64,000 bases of DNA from Nannochloropsis salina CCMP1776 (lineage: Eukaryota > Sar > Eustigmatophyceae > Eustigmatales > Monodopsidaceae): assembly GCA_004565275.1 (NCBI GenBank), contig SDOX01000005.1, positions 1,152,765 through 1,216,764 on the forward strand, read 5' to 3'. The notes under the pieces are model-generated. The model was not told where the DNA came from. It saw only the letters and a list, made by a program, of their open reading frames with translations, and made no database searches. The position numbers and the translations under genes are program-made. This document shows positions 20,024 to 28,784 of the stretch, piece after piece (position 1 is the stretch's first letter; each line of letters opens with the position of its first letter).

Positions 20024-22807
20024 CTACACGCCAATTTCATACAACCCCAAATGCCCAGCAACCTCCTGCTCCTCCTCTTCCTCTTCATCCCCGGCATATT
20101 CATCCTTTTCAAAGCCCATCAATGCGTCCGTCGCGTACACACACAATGGAGTCAAAAGTGGATATACCACTCGTGCTGGCAACTCATTCGACCGCATCCA
20201 AATCAAGATATCCCGCATTTGCCCTTTAAGCGCCCGCGAGACCCTCTTTCGCTTCCGCCGAACCAGCCCCGCTATGTGAGACGCCGGGAGAACGGCCACA
20301 ATGTCCTCCGGGGTGGTATCTCGCAGAATTCCTTGTACCCTCTGAGCATCGCGCCACATCCCGTCCAGTTGCTCGGTCATGCCGGCCACGTCAGCAAGCA
20401 TGCGCAGGGAGTCGTTTTCCGACACCACGCCCAGGACGCCCGACACCATGCCCGCAAACCGCTCCACTTTCCCCCACTTCCCTTCCTCGACGGCACGCAC
20501 CACCGTGGGCATGTGCAAAACGTACGTCAGGAACGAGGCGGCCCCCAGGAACGCCAGCACGTTGTCGCCCTGGGTCTCCGCCAGACTCCACCACCAGGGC
20601 AGTCGCGCACGGGCACTGGGTGGCTCCGGTGGCATGGCCCTATCGCACAGCACCTTCGAGCCTCCTCTCCTACACCCTTCCTGCTCAACATCGCTAATCT
20701 CTCTGTCCACCTCCCCTCCCTCCTTCAGCGTCTCTCTCTTTCCCGCCTCGCTGGACACCGCGCCCTCCTCCTCCCCCTCCCTGCCCTTTCCCAACGAGGC
20801 GCCACCCTGCCCCACCCCTCCATCCACTGCTCCCACTCCGAGCGCCACGTCCTCCTTCCCGCCACCCGACTGCTTCTCCTCTCCCCCCACTCCCCTCCCT
20901 CCTCCCAGCACCGCCTCGCAAAACTCGGTCCAGACTGCCTGGTGCTTATGCACCTTTCGCAAGGCAAAGTGGAAAAGTGCGGCTGGATCGTCGTTGTTGT
21001 ACTGCAAATTCGGGGCCGATTCCGCCACGATGTGCATGGCGGAACAGCACTTCTCCTCTCCGCCCGACCCCGCGGCAGTCACCCTCCAGCTATCCTCCAC
21101 GGGCCCCACCAGTGCGCCTCCCGCGTCCCCCGCAGGATCACCCACCCCTCCCGCCCGCCATGCTCCCTGCCCTCCCTCCTCTCTCCCACCCCAGCCTCCC
21201 CCTTCCCCGACAAGGTTGTCAGCGCCTCCCACCCTGTCCCCCACCCCGAGCCCCGTCTCCTCAGGACACTCCGAACCGCACGCGCAATAGCACAGGTTCA
21301 GCACCTTCTTCAGCTCATACCGGACCAGGGAGGACAAGGTTTCCTGGTACCGTTCCAAAAGACGGGACCCCCCCGAACCTCCCCGGGCCCATCCACCTCC
21401 ATCTCCTCCCTTTCCCCCGACGCCGTTGCCCCTTGCCCCCCCACTCTCCAGGGGCTCCTGGCACAATACCCGGAGCTCTCCTGCGTAGAAGCCTGCCGCG
21501 GCCGCCATCTCGCTCCATGCGGGTCGCTCGCCCAGCAGGCTGGCACTCACCAGGGAGAACGCGAGCGAGGAGGAAGTACGCTCGGGGGAGACTGGGTCCG
21601 AAGCGAGGGAGAGGGAGCGGGCAAAGGCAACTTTCCCTTCCTCTTCCCCGCCCTCCTCCTTTTCTCCCTTTTCAGCCGCCGCCGCCGCCGCCGTCGCCAA
21701 GTCGGAGAGGGCCTGGACCAAGCGAGCCAACACCTCGGCAGTGGTCCATGTCCGAGACCCCTCAACCGCACCCCCCGAAGGGAGGGGATGGGCCGCAGGT
21801 TTCTGTACGCCCGAAGGGGATGGAGGGTGGTTCCATTGCGAGAAAATTTGCTGGCGCACGTTCTCTTTCCCCAGGGGCGCGACTTGCTTTTCATTCTCTC
21901 CGCCGCCGTGCCTCGTCCCCTCTCGCCGCGTCCATGAGCCGGGCGCCACCGGTTCCGCTACCGTAAACGCGAGGACCCCAGCTTCCTTCTTCCCCTTCGA
22001 AACCGGGCTCTCGTCCCACCCCATCACCTCCCTTGCACCCACGTCCATCCGCAACCGTTCCGCCGCTTTCAAGGCCAAGAAGAGCGACGTCAACAACCCT
22101 TCCATGGGCCGATCCGATCCGATCCGCTGTGGGTCCGGCGTGTCCACCACCGACAAGTCGAAGGTGGAAAAACTCACGCGCCGCCCCGGCCTCCGCCTTC
22201 CCTCTCCATCGTGTCTGTTGCCTTCCCCCCCCGCCCGTCGCTCCCGAGGCATTCCCCCACCGGCCGATCCACCCTGCTTCTCCTCCTTTGATGCCTGGCT
22301 ACTGTCCGACTCCAGGGGCGTGGCGGCTGCCCGTTCCGCTTCCACCAGGCGGGAGAGCAAGGTCATGATGGCCTCGGGAATGTGCCGCCTCGCCTTTTTC
22401 TCCAAAACCTCCCCGACCGTCCCTTCCCCAACATGGTACGAGGCTGACAAGCCGAGCACTTGCCCCAGCGCGTGTCGAAAAATCTTCCGAAGGGTGGAGG
22501 AGCATTCTTTGTCGCCCTCCCCGGCTGGTCCGCCCCACAGCCCCACCTGGCTCTTCTGCTGCCTCTCGCAGCGCTTCTTGATTTTAGGGCAAAGCGGGGG
22601 TGACGGCGTCACTGTCAGGACCGCGACAGGGGATAGCATGGTGTCACAAGCCTCGTTACTCGTCAGCGTCGAAACTTCCTCGCAGGGAGGTGAACTCTCT
22701 CCCCCAAAGCCGTCTTCCGGTGTATAAAGCGCCCCTCCCGAGACGCCTTCTGCTCCTGCTGCATCCGCGGCATCAGCCCTGCCGAAGCGGAGCAGCTTTG
22801 CTGCCAT
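20024..22807 (-). CDS. Protein of unknown function, 927 residues
   Basis: Single exon. The frame is open to 22915, but the first in-frame ATG is at 22807 (MAAKLLRFGRADAADAAG). I do not recognise the family. Predicted helical blocks alternate with low-complexity Gly/Glu/Ser-rich linkers. The blocks are around KIFRHALGQVLGLSA, PEAIMTLLSRLVEAERAA, GLLTSLFLALKAAERLRM, TTAEVLARLVQALSDLA, LSSLVRYELKKVLNLCYC, ALFHFALRKVHKHQAVW and the C-terminal ~170 residues. That C-terminal part (DNVLAFLGAASFLTYVL, then PEDIVAVLPASHIAGLVRRKRK and ARVVYPLLTPLCVYATDALM) looks folded and is the best target for remote homology search. The tail is acidic. The opposite strand is also open for 628 codons, but its translation is Pro/Ser/His-rich and looks like a shadow. 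No signal peptide is evident at the ATG. Confidence 0.65.
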   Translation of the reverse strand: MAAKLLRFGRADAADAAGAEGVSGGALYTPEDGFGGESSPPCEEVSTLTSNEACDTMLSPVAVLTVTPSPPLCPKIKKRCERQQKSQVGLWGGPAGEGDKECSSTLRKIFRHALGQVLGLSASYHVGEGTVGEVLEKKARRHIPEAIMTLLSRLVEAERAAATPLESDSSQASKEEKQGGSAGGGMPRERRAGGEGNRHDGEGRRRPGRRVSFSTFDLSVVDTPDPQRIGSDRPMEGLLTSLFLALKAAERLRMDVGAREVMGWDESPVSKGKKEAGVLAFTVAEPVAPGSWTRREGTRHGGGENEKQVAPLGKENVRQQIFSQWNHPPSPSGVQKPAAHPLPSGGAVEGSRTWTTAEVLARLVQALSDLATAAAAAAEKGEKEEGGEEEGKVAFARSLSLASDPVSPERTSSSLAFSLVSASLLGERPAWSEMAAAAGFYAGELRVLCQEPLESGGARGNGVGGKGGDGGGWARGGSGGSRLLERYQETLSSLVRYELKKVLNLCYCACGSECPEETGLGVGDRVGGADNLVGEGGGWGGREEGGQGAWRAGGVGDPAGDAGGALVGPVEDSWRVTAAGSGGEEKCCSAMHIVAESAPNLQYNNDDPAALFHFALRKVHKHQAVWTEFCEAVLGGGRGVGGEEKQSGGGKEDVALGVGAVDGGVGQGGASLGKGREGEEEGAVSSEAGKRETLKEGGEVDREISDVEQEGCRRGGSKVLCDRAMPPEPPSARARLPWWWSLAETQGDNVLAFLGAASFLTYVLHMPTVVRAVEEGKWGKVERFAGMVSGVLGVVSENDSLRMLADVAGMTEQLDGMWRDAQRVQGILRDTTPEDIVAVLPASHIAGLVRRKRKRVSRALKGQMRDILIWMRSNELPARVVYPLLTPLCVYATDALMGFEKDEYAGDEEEEEEQEVAGHLGLYEIGV

Positions 22808-23719
22808 GTCCAGTATGTGCGTCGCAATGGTGCGCTCAGCCCGAGGCAAGTTGTGACGAGGTAGGCTGTATGTAAGGACAGGCGGGAGGAGTGCATGGTC
22901 AATGAGGAACGTCACAAAACAAATAAAGGAGCATATGGCCCCTTAAAGGAGCTTCAATACAACACGGACTCATGCACACATGTGGCATTTACAAGGGGTC
23001 TGTTCTCGTAAGAAAAGTCGCACTGCTTTATTTTTCATGGAGTGATCAGAGTCTGCAGAAATGTGCACTTTGGAAGGATTTATCGAGGACGAAACCACAC
23101 AACAATTCTCGCGCCCTGTCTGCGTTGATTGCACATTTCGTCCCGAACAGATTATACCACTAAAAAACATAGCACACGTGGGATGAGCGCGCTAGAGCCA
23201 TAAGCGGGAGTGGCAGTGCGTCTGGTGGAAATGCCTTACAGAGCTCTTCCGCCTGAAGGTGAGGCATGTTCCTGGAAATATGGTTCTCCCGTGATGCACA
23301 ACATATGGCAATATTCACGGGCATGTGCACGTGCCCAAGAACGAAAATATCCCCCTGGAAGACCCTATTATCGTGTGCTAGCCTGGCACCGCGTGCTTAC
23401 GCGGCCCGTGTGCTCTATTTGTCTTGTGGTGGGCGGGGGACTCAAAAAATGGCGCGAAAACGCCGACCAGAGACACAGGAGGCTCGATGCCCGGGCTTCC
23501 TTGTGATCTTGCCATGGCATCTATGCGAGTCTGACGTCCGTCCTGGTTGCCCCGTTTGCGTCACGCTTTTTTTGAATGATAGGGAGGCCTTGAGATCCGC
23601 TTGCTTGCCACTGGACGGCCCCTGCACCACTCCCTCGTCCAGCGTGTCCTCCATCCTCGTGTCATCGGCAGAAAAAGGCGGCCCGCCGAGCGTGCACCAC
23701 AGTCAACGAACACTATTCC
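22808..23719. promoter_or_regulatory. Divergent intergenic region
   Basis: The stretch lies between the starts of the unknown 927-residue gene (-) and the MUB gene (+), so it should hold both promoters. Short ORFs here have no recognisable product. Confidence 0.4.
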
Positions 23720-24650
23720 ATGCCTGCATTACTGGCTTCCACCCAACATCCTTCCGACCACATCCATCTACGGTAAGGGAACTGCGAGTTGTGGCTCGAA
23801 GTGTGATGATGCCGTCATGCCAGAAAATTTGAACAAGTTGATGTTTTTTGTGATATCGCCGCTCCTTTGCTGGAGAGCGTGCAATAATTACCTCCGACAT
23901 ACCTGCATACAGATTTATTTTTGCTAACCATGATGGTGTATCTGTGGAGCTTTCAGTTCCGCTCGGCATAAGGGTGTCGGAGCTGAAAAGCCGCCTGAGG
24001 GAGGCATGGCCAGAAGAGCTGCATACCGACACGAGTAGTGGCGGTGTCGTTTCAAGCGGGAATCAAGGCACATGTTTTGATTACTGCTCGTGTAGCCCGG
24101 AATACGACGAGGAAGGGGAGGATAGGTCAGACTCAGAGGCGGAGGAAGACTACCAAGAGGAGGGCAGGGCAATACAGGCTGGGGTTAGTCCTCCTCGTAC
24201 CAAAGCACCCGAGGTGGCGCGTCTCCGTTTCATTTGCATGGGTCAAGGCCTGCTCCGAGATACGTGTACATTACAAGGTAGGTAGGTAGTAGTAGCGGAG
24301 CGGAGGATTGGGGTGTCAATTGCAGGAATGTCCTCTATATCTCGCCAGCCAGAACTTTGCCCAGCTTTGTATTTAGGCTAGTGTGCTTACGCTGACTCTG
24401 CCCTAGTGGAGCCTTTTTTCTCATTATGTCGTCCATTGAACCCACAGATTGTCGCATTCCTTGTTTCGACACCCACCCCACGCCTGTCAACGTCTCCATC
24501 CGACCCGCCCCGCCGCGTCCTCCTCGACATGGAGATAGAGGGCATGGACAAAAAAAGAAAAAGAAAACACTTGGTGAAGACGTGGGGGGACTTGATGGGA
24601 CACGGGGTTCGTCTTTGCCGACAGCATGTGTGTCTTGCAGTATCATGTAA
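23720..24650 (+). CDS. Membrane-anchored ubiquitin-fold protein (MUB/UBL3 type) with CaaX box
   Basis: Three exons, join(23720..23772,23913..24277,24448..24650), 206 residues. Junctions read DHIHLR-FIFANHDGV and CTLQ-DCRIPCFDTHP. The ubiquitin-like fold starts with HIHLRFIFANHDGVSVELSV, continues with the helix VSELKSRLREAWPEEL, and ends with VARLRFICMGQGLL and THPTPVNVSIRP, matching the UBL3/MUB layout. Between helix and strand 3 there is an unusual ~60-residue acidic insertion (YDEEGEDRSDSEAEEDYQEE). The tail has a KKKKK patch and ends in CVSCSIM, a CaaX box predicted to be farnesylated, with a second Cys nearby that could be palmitoylated. MUBs anchor to the plasma membrane and bind E2 enzymes in plants; UBL3 directs sorting into vesicles in animals. 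No Gly-Gly end is present, so it is not a conjugated modifier. Confidence 0.9.
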
Positions 24651-25781
24651 AAAACAATGGGGTTTGACACACATGACGGGATAAGACTGGACGGGGAGGG
24701 GGCCTGCTTGGAGAGGTCCTTCGCGGGATTGATTGGTCATATGAGCTGGCGCTTACGTGCTATCACCGAGCACATTGGAGACGCCTTTGAAACCTGAAAT
24801 CAAATTTGTACAAGCCTGGCACCGTCATCTCAATTAATACGCCAGTCTTGAAATCTGACGAGCAGTTACTCGGATGAAATCTTGTAGCTCTCCATGGAAA
24901 CTACAGACTCCATGTTGTAAGTTCATGCGTGGAATATCAAACAATCTATGTCGTGAATTTCAGACCACACGTGAGATAGAGAACCCTCGGGCGGATGAGA
25001 TACACAGCATCCTTTCCTTCCACTCGACGGGTAAGCAACCTCCCTGCGAAAAATTATCGACATAAATAAGATATGCGATTTGCTTGCTTTCTTTGTTTAA
25101 AATGGTTGTCCCTTTGTCATTGTTTGCGTTAAGGTACTCTGCACATTACTTATGCAAGAGGTGGGGAGGTTACAGTTTCCACCTGTGTATCCCGCCCGGT
25201 ATCGGCCCCGTCCCAATGTCGCGCTCTACGGGAAGAAGTGAGTGTACGGCACTTTCAAAGGATAGTGTTCATCCGCATGTACGTCGATCCTTCTTGATGG
25301 GGGGCAAGCACGTTCAGCACCGAGCACTAAGAAAGGACCACGCCGCGCGACAAATGAATGCGGAAGTCCTCTTCTTTCAAATTCAGTAATCTGTACATAA
25401 TGAAAACGATTACACCTGAGAGGAATATAAAGATCTATAGGAGATCGGGCATATGCCACCTCTTGAGCAATTTAATTTAATCAACGCGAAGAAAAGAAAT
25501 AGGATGGCGTCTCTCAAACCGATGTAGTAGTCGACGAATTTTCAACTGCACACTGTTTGTTACTTTGTAAGCGCTTCCCGCGTTGACAATTGTGTCTGGA
25601 ATGATACAAATAAAGATTGACTGACCTTTACGCCAATTTCTTTAAAAACATCACTTTGGCAGGACGCGTGTCACGACGGAATACAACAAAAGGGAGGCCG
25701 CTATGCGTCGGTCCCCCAACGGTACGGCCCACGCATCGAAGGAGAATAATTGATCTAAAAACCAGCTACCAACATCTAAGG
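24651..25781. other. Intergenic
   Basis: A 1.1-kb gap between two + strand genes. It is AT-richer than its neighbours, with no domain in any short ORF. It should include the MUB 3' UTR and the PIG-P promoter. Confidence 0.4.
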
Positions 25782-26410
25782 ATGAGAAAAGTGGAAGCAT
25801 ATGGCTTTGCGGGGTGGATTGGCACATTTGTGGTTTCTGGTACGTCGTGATGACATTTTCTCGCGTTATCGACCTGCATCTCCCTTCCTGCCTAGATCAC
25901 ACACCCCGTTGCCTGGGGTCAGGTCCCCACAGGTATCTGCAGCGTTATTTTTGACGTTTGGGCCAACATCTTTGTCCATGCACGTGAACAGGGCTCTTTC
26001 TCACGTGGGTTTACATTCCGGAGGCCTGGCTTCATGCAATGGGCGTCACCTATTACCCGCACAAGGACTGGGCCCTCTCACTACCAGCTTTCCTGTGCGT
26101 CTCCTACGCGCTCTCCAGCATTGTTTACGTGGCATTGAATCTAATGAGTACGCCGCCGCTGCATTCATACGAGACGATCACAGACCGATGGGCTCGAAGG
26201 CCGCAGACATGCCTCGATAGTGAGGACGGCTTAGGGCCGCGACAAAGGTGCGCGAGACAGGAATCAGAGGAAGGAGCAGGTGCTAGTTTGGGAGCGCCAG
26301 GGCGAAGTGAACCACCTTCAGTGCCGTATTTTGCCGATTTGGACATTGGGGTTGTGAACCAGTATATGTACACAGACGAGTGTTGCGAAGTGACCAACGC
26401 GGACAATTGA
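25782..26410 (+). CDS. PIGP: PIG-P, subunit of GPI-GlcNAc transferase
   Basis: Two exons, join(25782..25839,25992..26410), 158 residues, phase 1 intron. The join gives VEAYGFAGWIGTFVVSG then LFLTWVYIPEAWLHAMG. PIG-P is a small two-helix ER membrane subunit of the complex that transfers GlcNAc to phosphatidylinositol, the first step of GPI-anchor synthesis. Conserved parts are AYGFAGWI at the start of helix 1, YIPEAWLHAMGVTYYPHKDW in the loop, helix 2 (LPAFLCVSYALSSIVYVAL) and NLMSTPPLHSYETITD. The C terminus PYFADLDIGVVNQYMY matches the DIP..VV..LY element of the family. A low-complexity stretch separates the two. The ATG at 25782 leaves only two residues before the domain; an additional upstream exon is possible. 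Confidence 0.9.
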
Positions 26411-26939
26411 AAAGGCGAAATTTGGCCAGATGTTGGGTGGTGTGTGAAAGCAGATGTACGGGTACAGCCCATCTGGCGATATGTTCACGAATATGCGCAG
26501 ATATGAATGAGGTCCTTGGATCAAGCATCTGACGGAGATCATCGAACGTACCTTTGAACGCAAAAAACGAGACGCACGGATTGCATTCGCCCGATTTCAC
26601 TTCTCCATCGAAGTACTGTCCGAACAACAATGCACAAGAAATGTACATCCACACTTCCAAACTCGTTGACCTCTTCCTTCTCCATTTTTCCTTCCTACGC
26701 AAGCCTTTCACCAGTCGCGCGCCTGTCTCTCCTCCGATTGTCAAGTCACCTCCTCTTAGCTCCCAGAGACGTCCACGACTCCCCTTGTCGCCTTCCTTCC
26801 TTAACCACGCCCGCAGATCCATTGCCCATTGCCTCATTTGGAGGGCCTTTGTCTCCCCCCCCCTTCCGCGACCTTCGCGCTTTCTTACATGCCTAACCCT
26901 CTTTGCCCCATCCTTTACCAATGGTGCTATGTCTGCCAT
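26283..26939 (-). CDS. Doubtful ORF, 218 codons
   Basis: An ATG-started frame lies on the - strand, downstream of the CRAL-TRIO gene and overlapping the last ~130 bp of PIG-P on the other strand. The N-terminal half is Arg/Lys-rich, the middle is more protein-like (MYISCALLFGQYFDGEV, CNPCVSFFAFKGTFDDLRQM). I recognise no family and see no convincing splice extension. It may be a small lineage-specific gene or simply 3' UTR sequence. Confidence 0.22.
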   Translation of the reverse strand: MADIAPLVKDGAKRVRHVRKREGRGRGGETKALQMRQWAMDLRAWLRKEGDKGSRGRLWELRGGDLTIGGETGARLVKGLRRKEKWRRKRSTSLEVWMYISCALLFGQYFDGEVKSGECNPCVSFFAFKGTFDDLRQMLDPRTSFISAHIREHIARWAVPVHLLSHTTQHLAKFRLFNCPRWSLRNTRLCTYTGSQPQCPNRQNTALKVVHFALALPN

Positions 26940-27195
26940 CTAGAATTTTCTCTTTTTTTGCGCTCGCCACATTCCCCCGGCGCCCCCGCGTCATTTACAT
27001 ACAAAGATTATTTCGGGCAGACGCTCATTTAAATGTTTGTGAGTCTTCCCTCAGCAGTCATGTCACTCCGCCGCCACCCTCTCAACCCTCCGTCCCTTAC
27101 CCCGTCCCCCCTGTCTAGGCTCTTTGTCCTTCCCTTCCACTCCCTACCCCACGATCCGCACAAAAATCCTTCCCGTCGCTCTCCCGCGATGCATC
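26411..27195. other. Intergenic, tail-to-tail
   Basis: The spacer lies between the PIG-P stop and the CRAL-TRIO stop. The only candidate inside it is the doubtful 218-codon frame listed separately. The right half is C/T-rich on the + strand. Confidence 0.35.
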
Positions 27196-28048
27196 CTACT
27201 TGGCCAGGTGGGCGAAGTCCGATGGGAGGTCCTGCGGGTGGAAGTACTCGAGAAGGGCCGCTTCGTCCTTGAGCACGTGCACCTTGTGCTTAGTCCGCTC
27301 GTCGATGAAAGGGTAAATGACCGTCCAGAACACCCGGAAGACCCAGTTGCTGTTGACGATGAGAAGGGTCTGCAAGCACTCTGGATAGTACTCCTGCACA
27401 GGAATTAAGGGTGGACCGGCGAGGGTCGGGGGTGAGGGGAGGGCACAGGCAGCAGGAGGTAGGAATGTGAGCTACGCTCATCTCGGGGGACGCATACTCG
27501 CAAGGCACGTGCAAGCGCTCCGCACCCATTCTGGGCCCACGTACCTTCATGATATGAATTATACCCGGCTTGTGTGTGGCTAACGCGGTGTCTAAATTGC
27601 GGAAACCTTGCCCTTTGCAGTCCCATATGGCGGTAATGTAGCCAGTCCCCGAGGTCTTCACGGACCGGGAGGTAGATGTCTCCAGTACCCATATCGTCAA
27701 ACGCAACATATCCTCGAAAGGAAACTGGCCTGGAACATGGTTGCGTGTGCGTAAAATGACGCAGGTGCGTCCGCTCTTGTCCATTCCGGTGACGGAGACG
27801 GTCTGTACCGCAAGCTGAGGGGCGACGCTTGCTTCGTCGATCAATTCTGGTTTCTCATCCTCGCGCCAGGCGGCCCATCCTTCCCATAGCACATAGGCGT
27901 CATCTACATTCAAGTGCCTCGCGAGTAACATTCGGGAGAGCACGGCGGGAGAAGAGTGGTGGCTTAGGGTAGGGTGTTGCGCGATCTTGGCTCCTAGTTC
28001 CGCCATGACGTCCTCAGGGACGGTCATGTTTTGCAAATCGACAGCCAT
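27196..28048 (-). CDS. CRAL-TRIO (Sec14-like) lipid-binding protein
   Basis: Two exons, complement(join(27196..27393,27545..28048)), 233 residues, phase 0 intron. The join reads GIIHIMK-EYYPECLQTLLIVN, the most conserved part of the fold. An N-terminal CRAL-TRIO_N helix region (SRMLLARHLNVDDAYVLWEGWAAWR) is followed by the lipid-binding domain: SGRTCVILRTRNHVPG, ITAIWDCKGQGFRNLD, WVFRVFWTVIYPFIDERTKHKV and the final DEAALLEYFHPQDLPSDF. Proteins of this family move or present phosphatidylinositol, phosphatidylcholine or other lipids between membranes. No targeting peptide or GOLD domain is present, so it is probably cytosolic. The length is close to minimal for the family. Confidence 0.9.
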
Positions 28049-28784
28049 CCTTTCCTTTCGTTGTGTCGCAGCTCTTTATTCTTTCTTGTCTTGCACGGTC
28101 AACAGTCCTGTCTGAATTGGGGAACAGGCATTCGATGTGAAAAAGCGAAGGTTTTACAATGCAAAAATACCATCCAGCGTAGCTGCAAGTATCTTGATCT
28201 TTGCCACGCTAATTGAAATTTAAAAGACGCTCTTTATCTGGAAGAATACCCCATTTTACGGGAAAAATTTATAGACACAATCTAGTCGCAACCAGGTCAC
28301 CCAGGGCTCGTGCTCGTGCTCGTGTTGGGTTGGACAGTGCCGCCATGGCCCTGGAAATATTTCGGCCCAGCGGGTTCGCTCTCCCCGCCCGCTTTTGGCG
28401 AGGCCCGTCCCCTCGCCTCAAAACGAGCACAGCCCTCGGTTTTAGCGGGGCGATGGGCCACATATTTTCCTGGCAAGGCGGTGGAGGTGCGGGAGCTATG
28501 CATTGGGTAGAGGATCGGCGGCCTTGGATGCATAATTAGTGCCCTGTAGCGTGCCAAGGCCGAGTGATAAAAGTGACATGATGCTGGCAACAGTACTAGA
28601 TGCACTTATGATCTGTCACGTTGATTGAGAAGGATCACACAGCAAGAGGAGAACCCGACCTGAAATGCGAACCACAATTCCTATAAATTATTTTGCTTGA
28701 TTTACATGTGCCGTGGCACTTGATCTTTGCAAATTTGTGAAATTATTCCCCCGTCCACTTCAACGTGGAATCCTACGTCTACTT
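28049..28784. other. Intergenic
   Basis: The stretch holds the CRAL-TRIO promoter and the Hel2 3' UTR. A short GCTCGT tandem repeat occurs at about 28309-28326. I see no gene. Confidence 0.4.

Noticed and set aside
20051-21937. 628-codon open frame on the + strand
   Set aside because: It lies opposite the 927-residue gene and translates to Pro/Ser/His/Arg-rich sequence without any domain. Long antisense frames are expected in GC-rich genes with G/C-ending codons.
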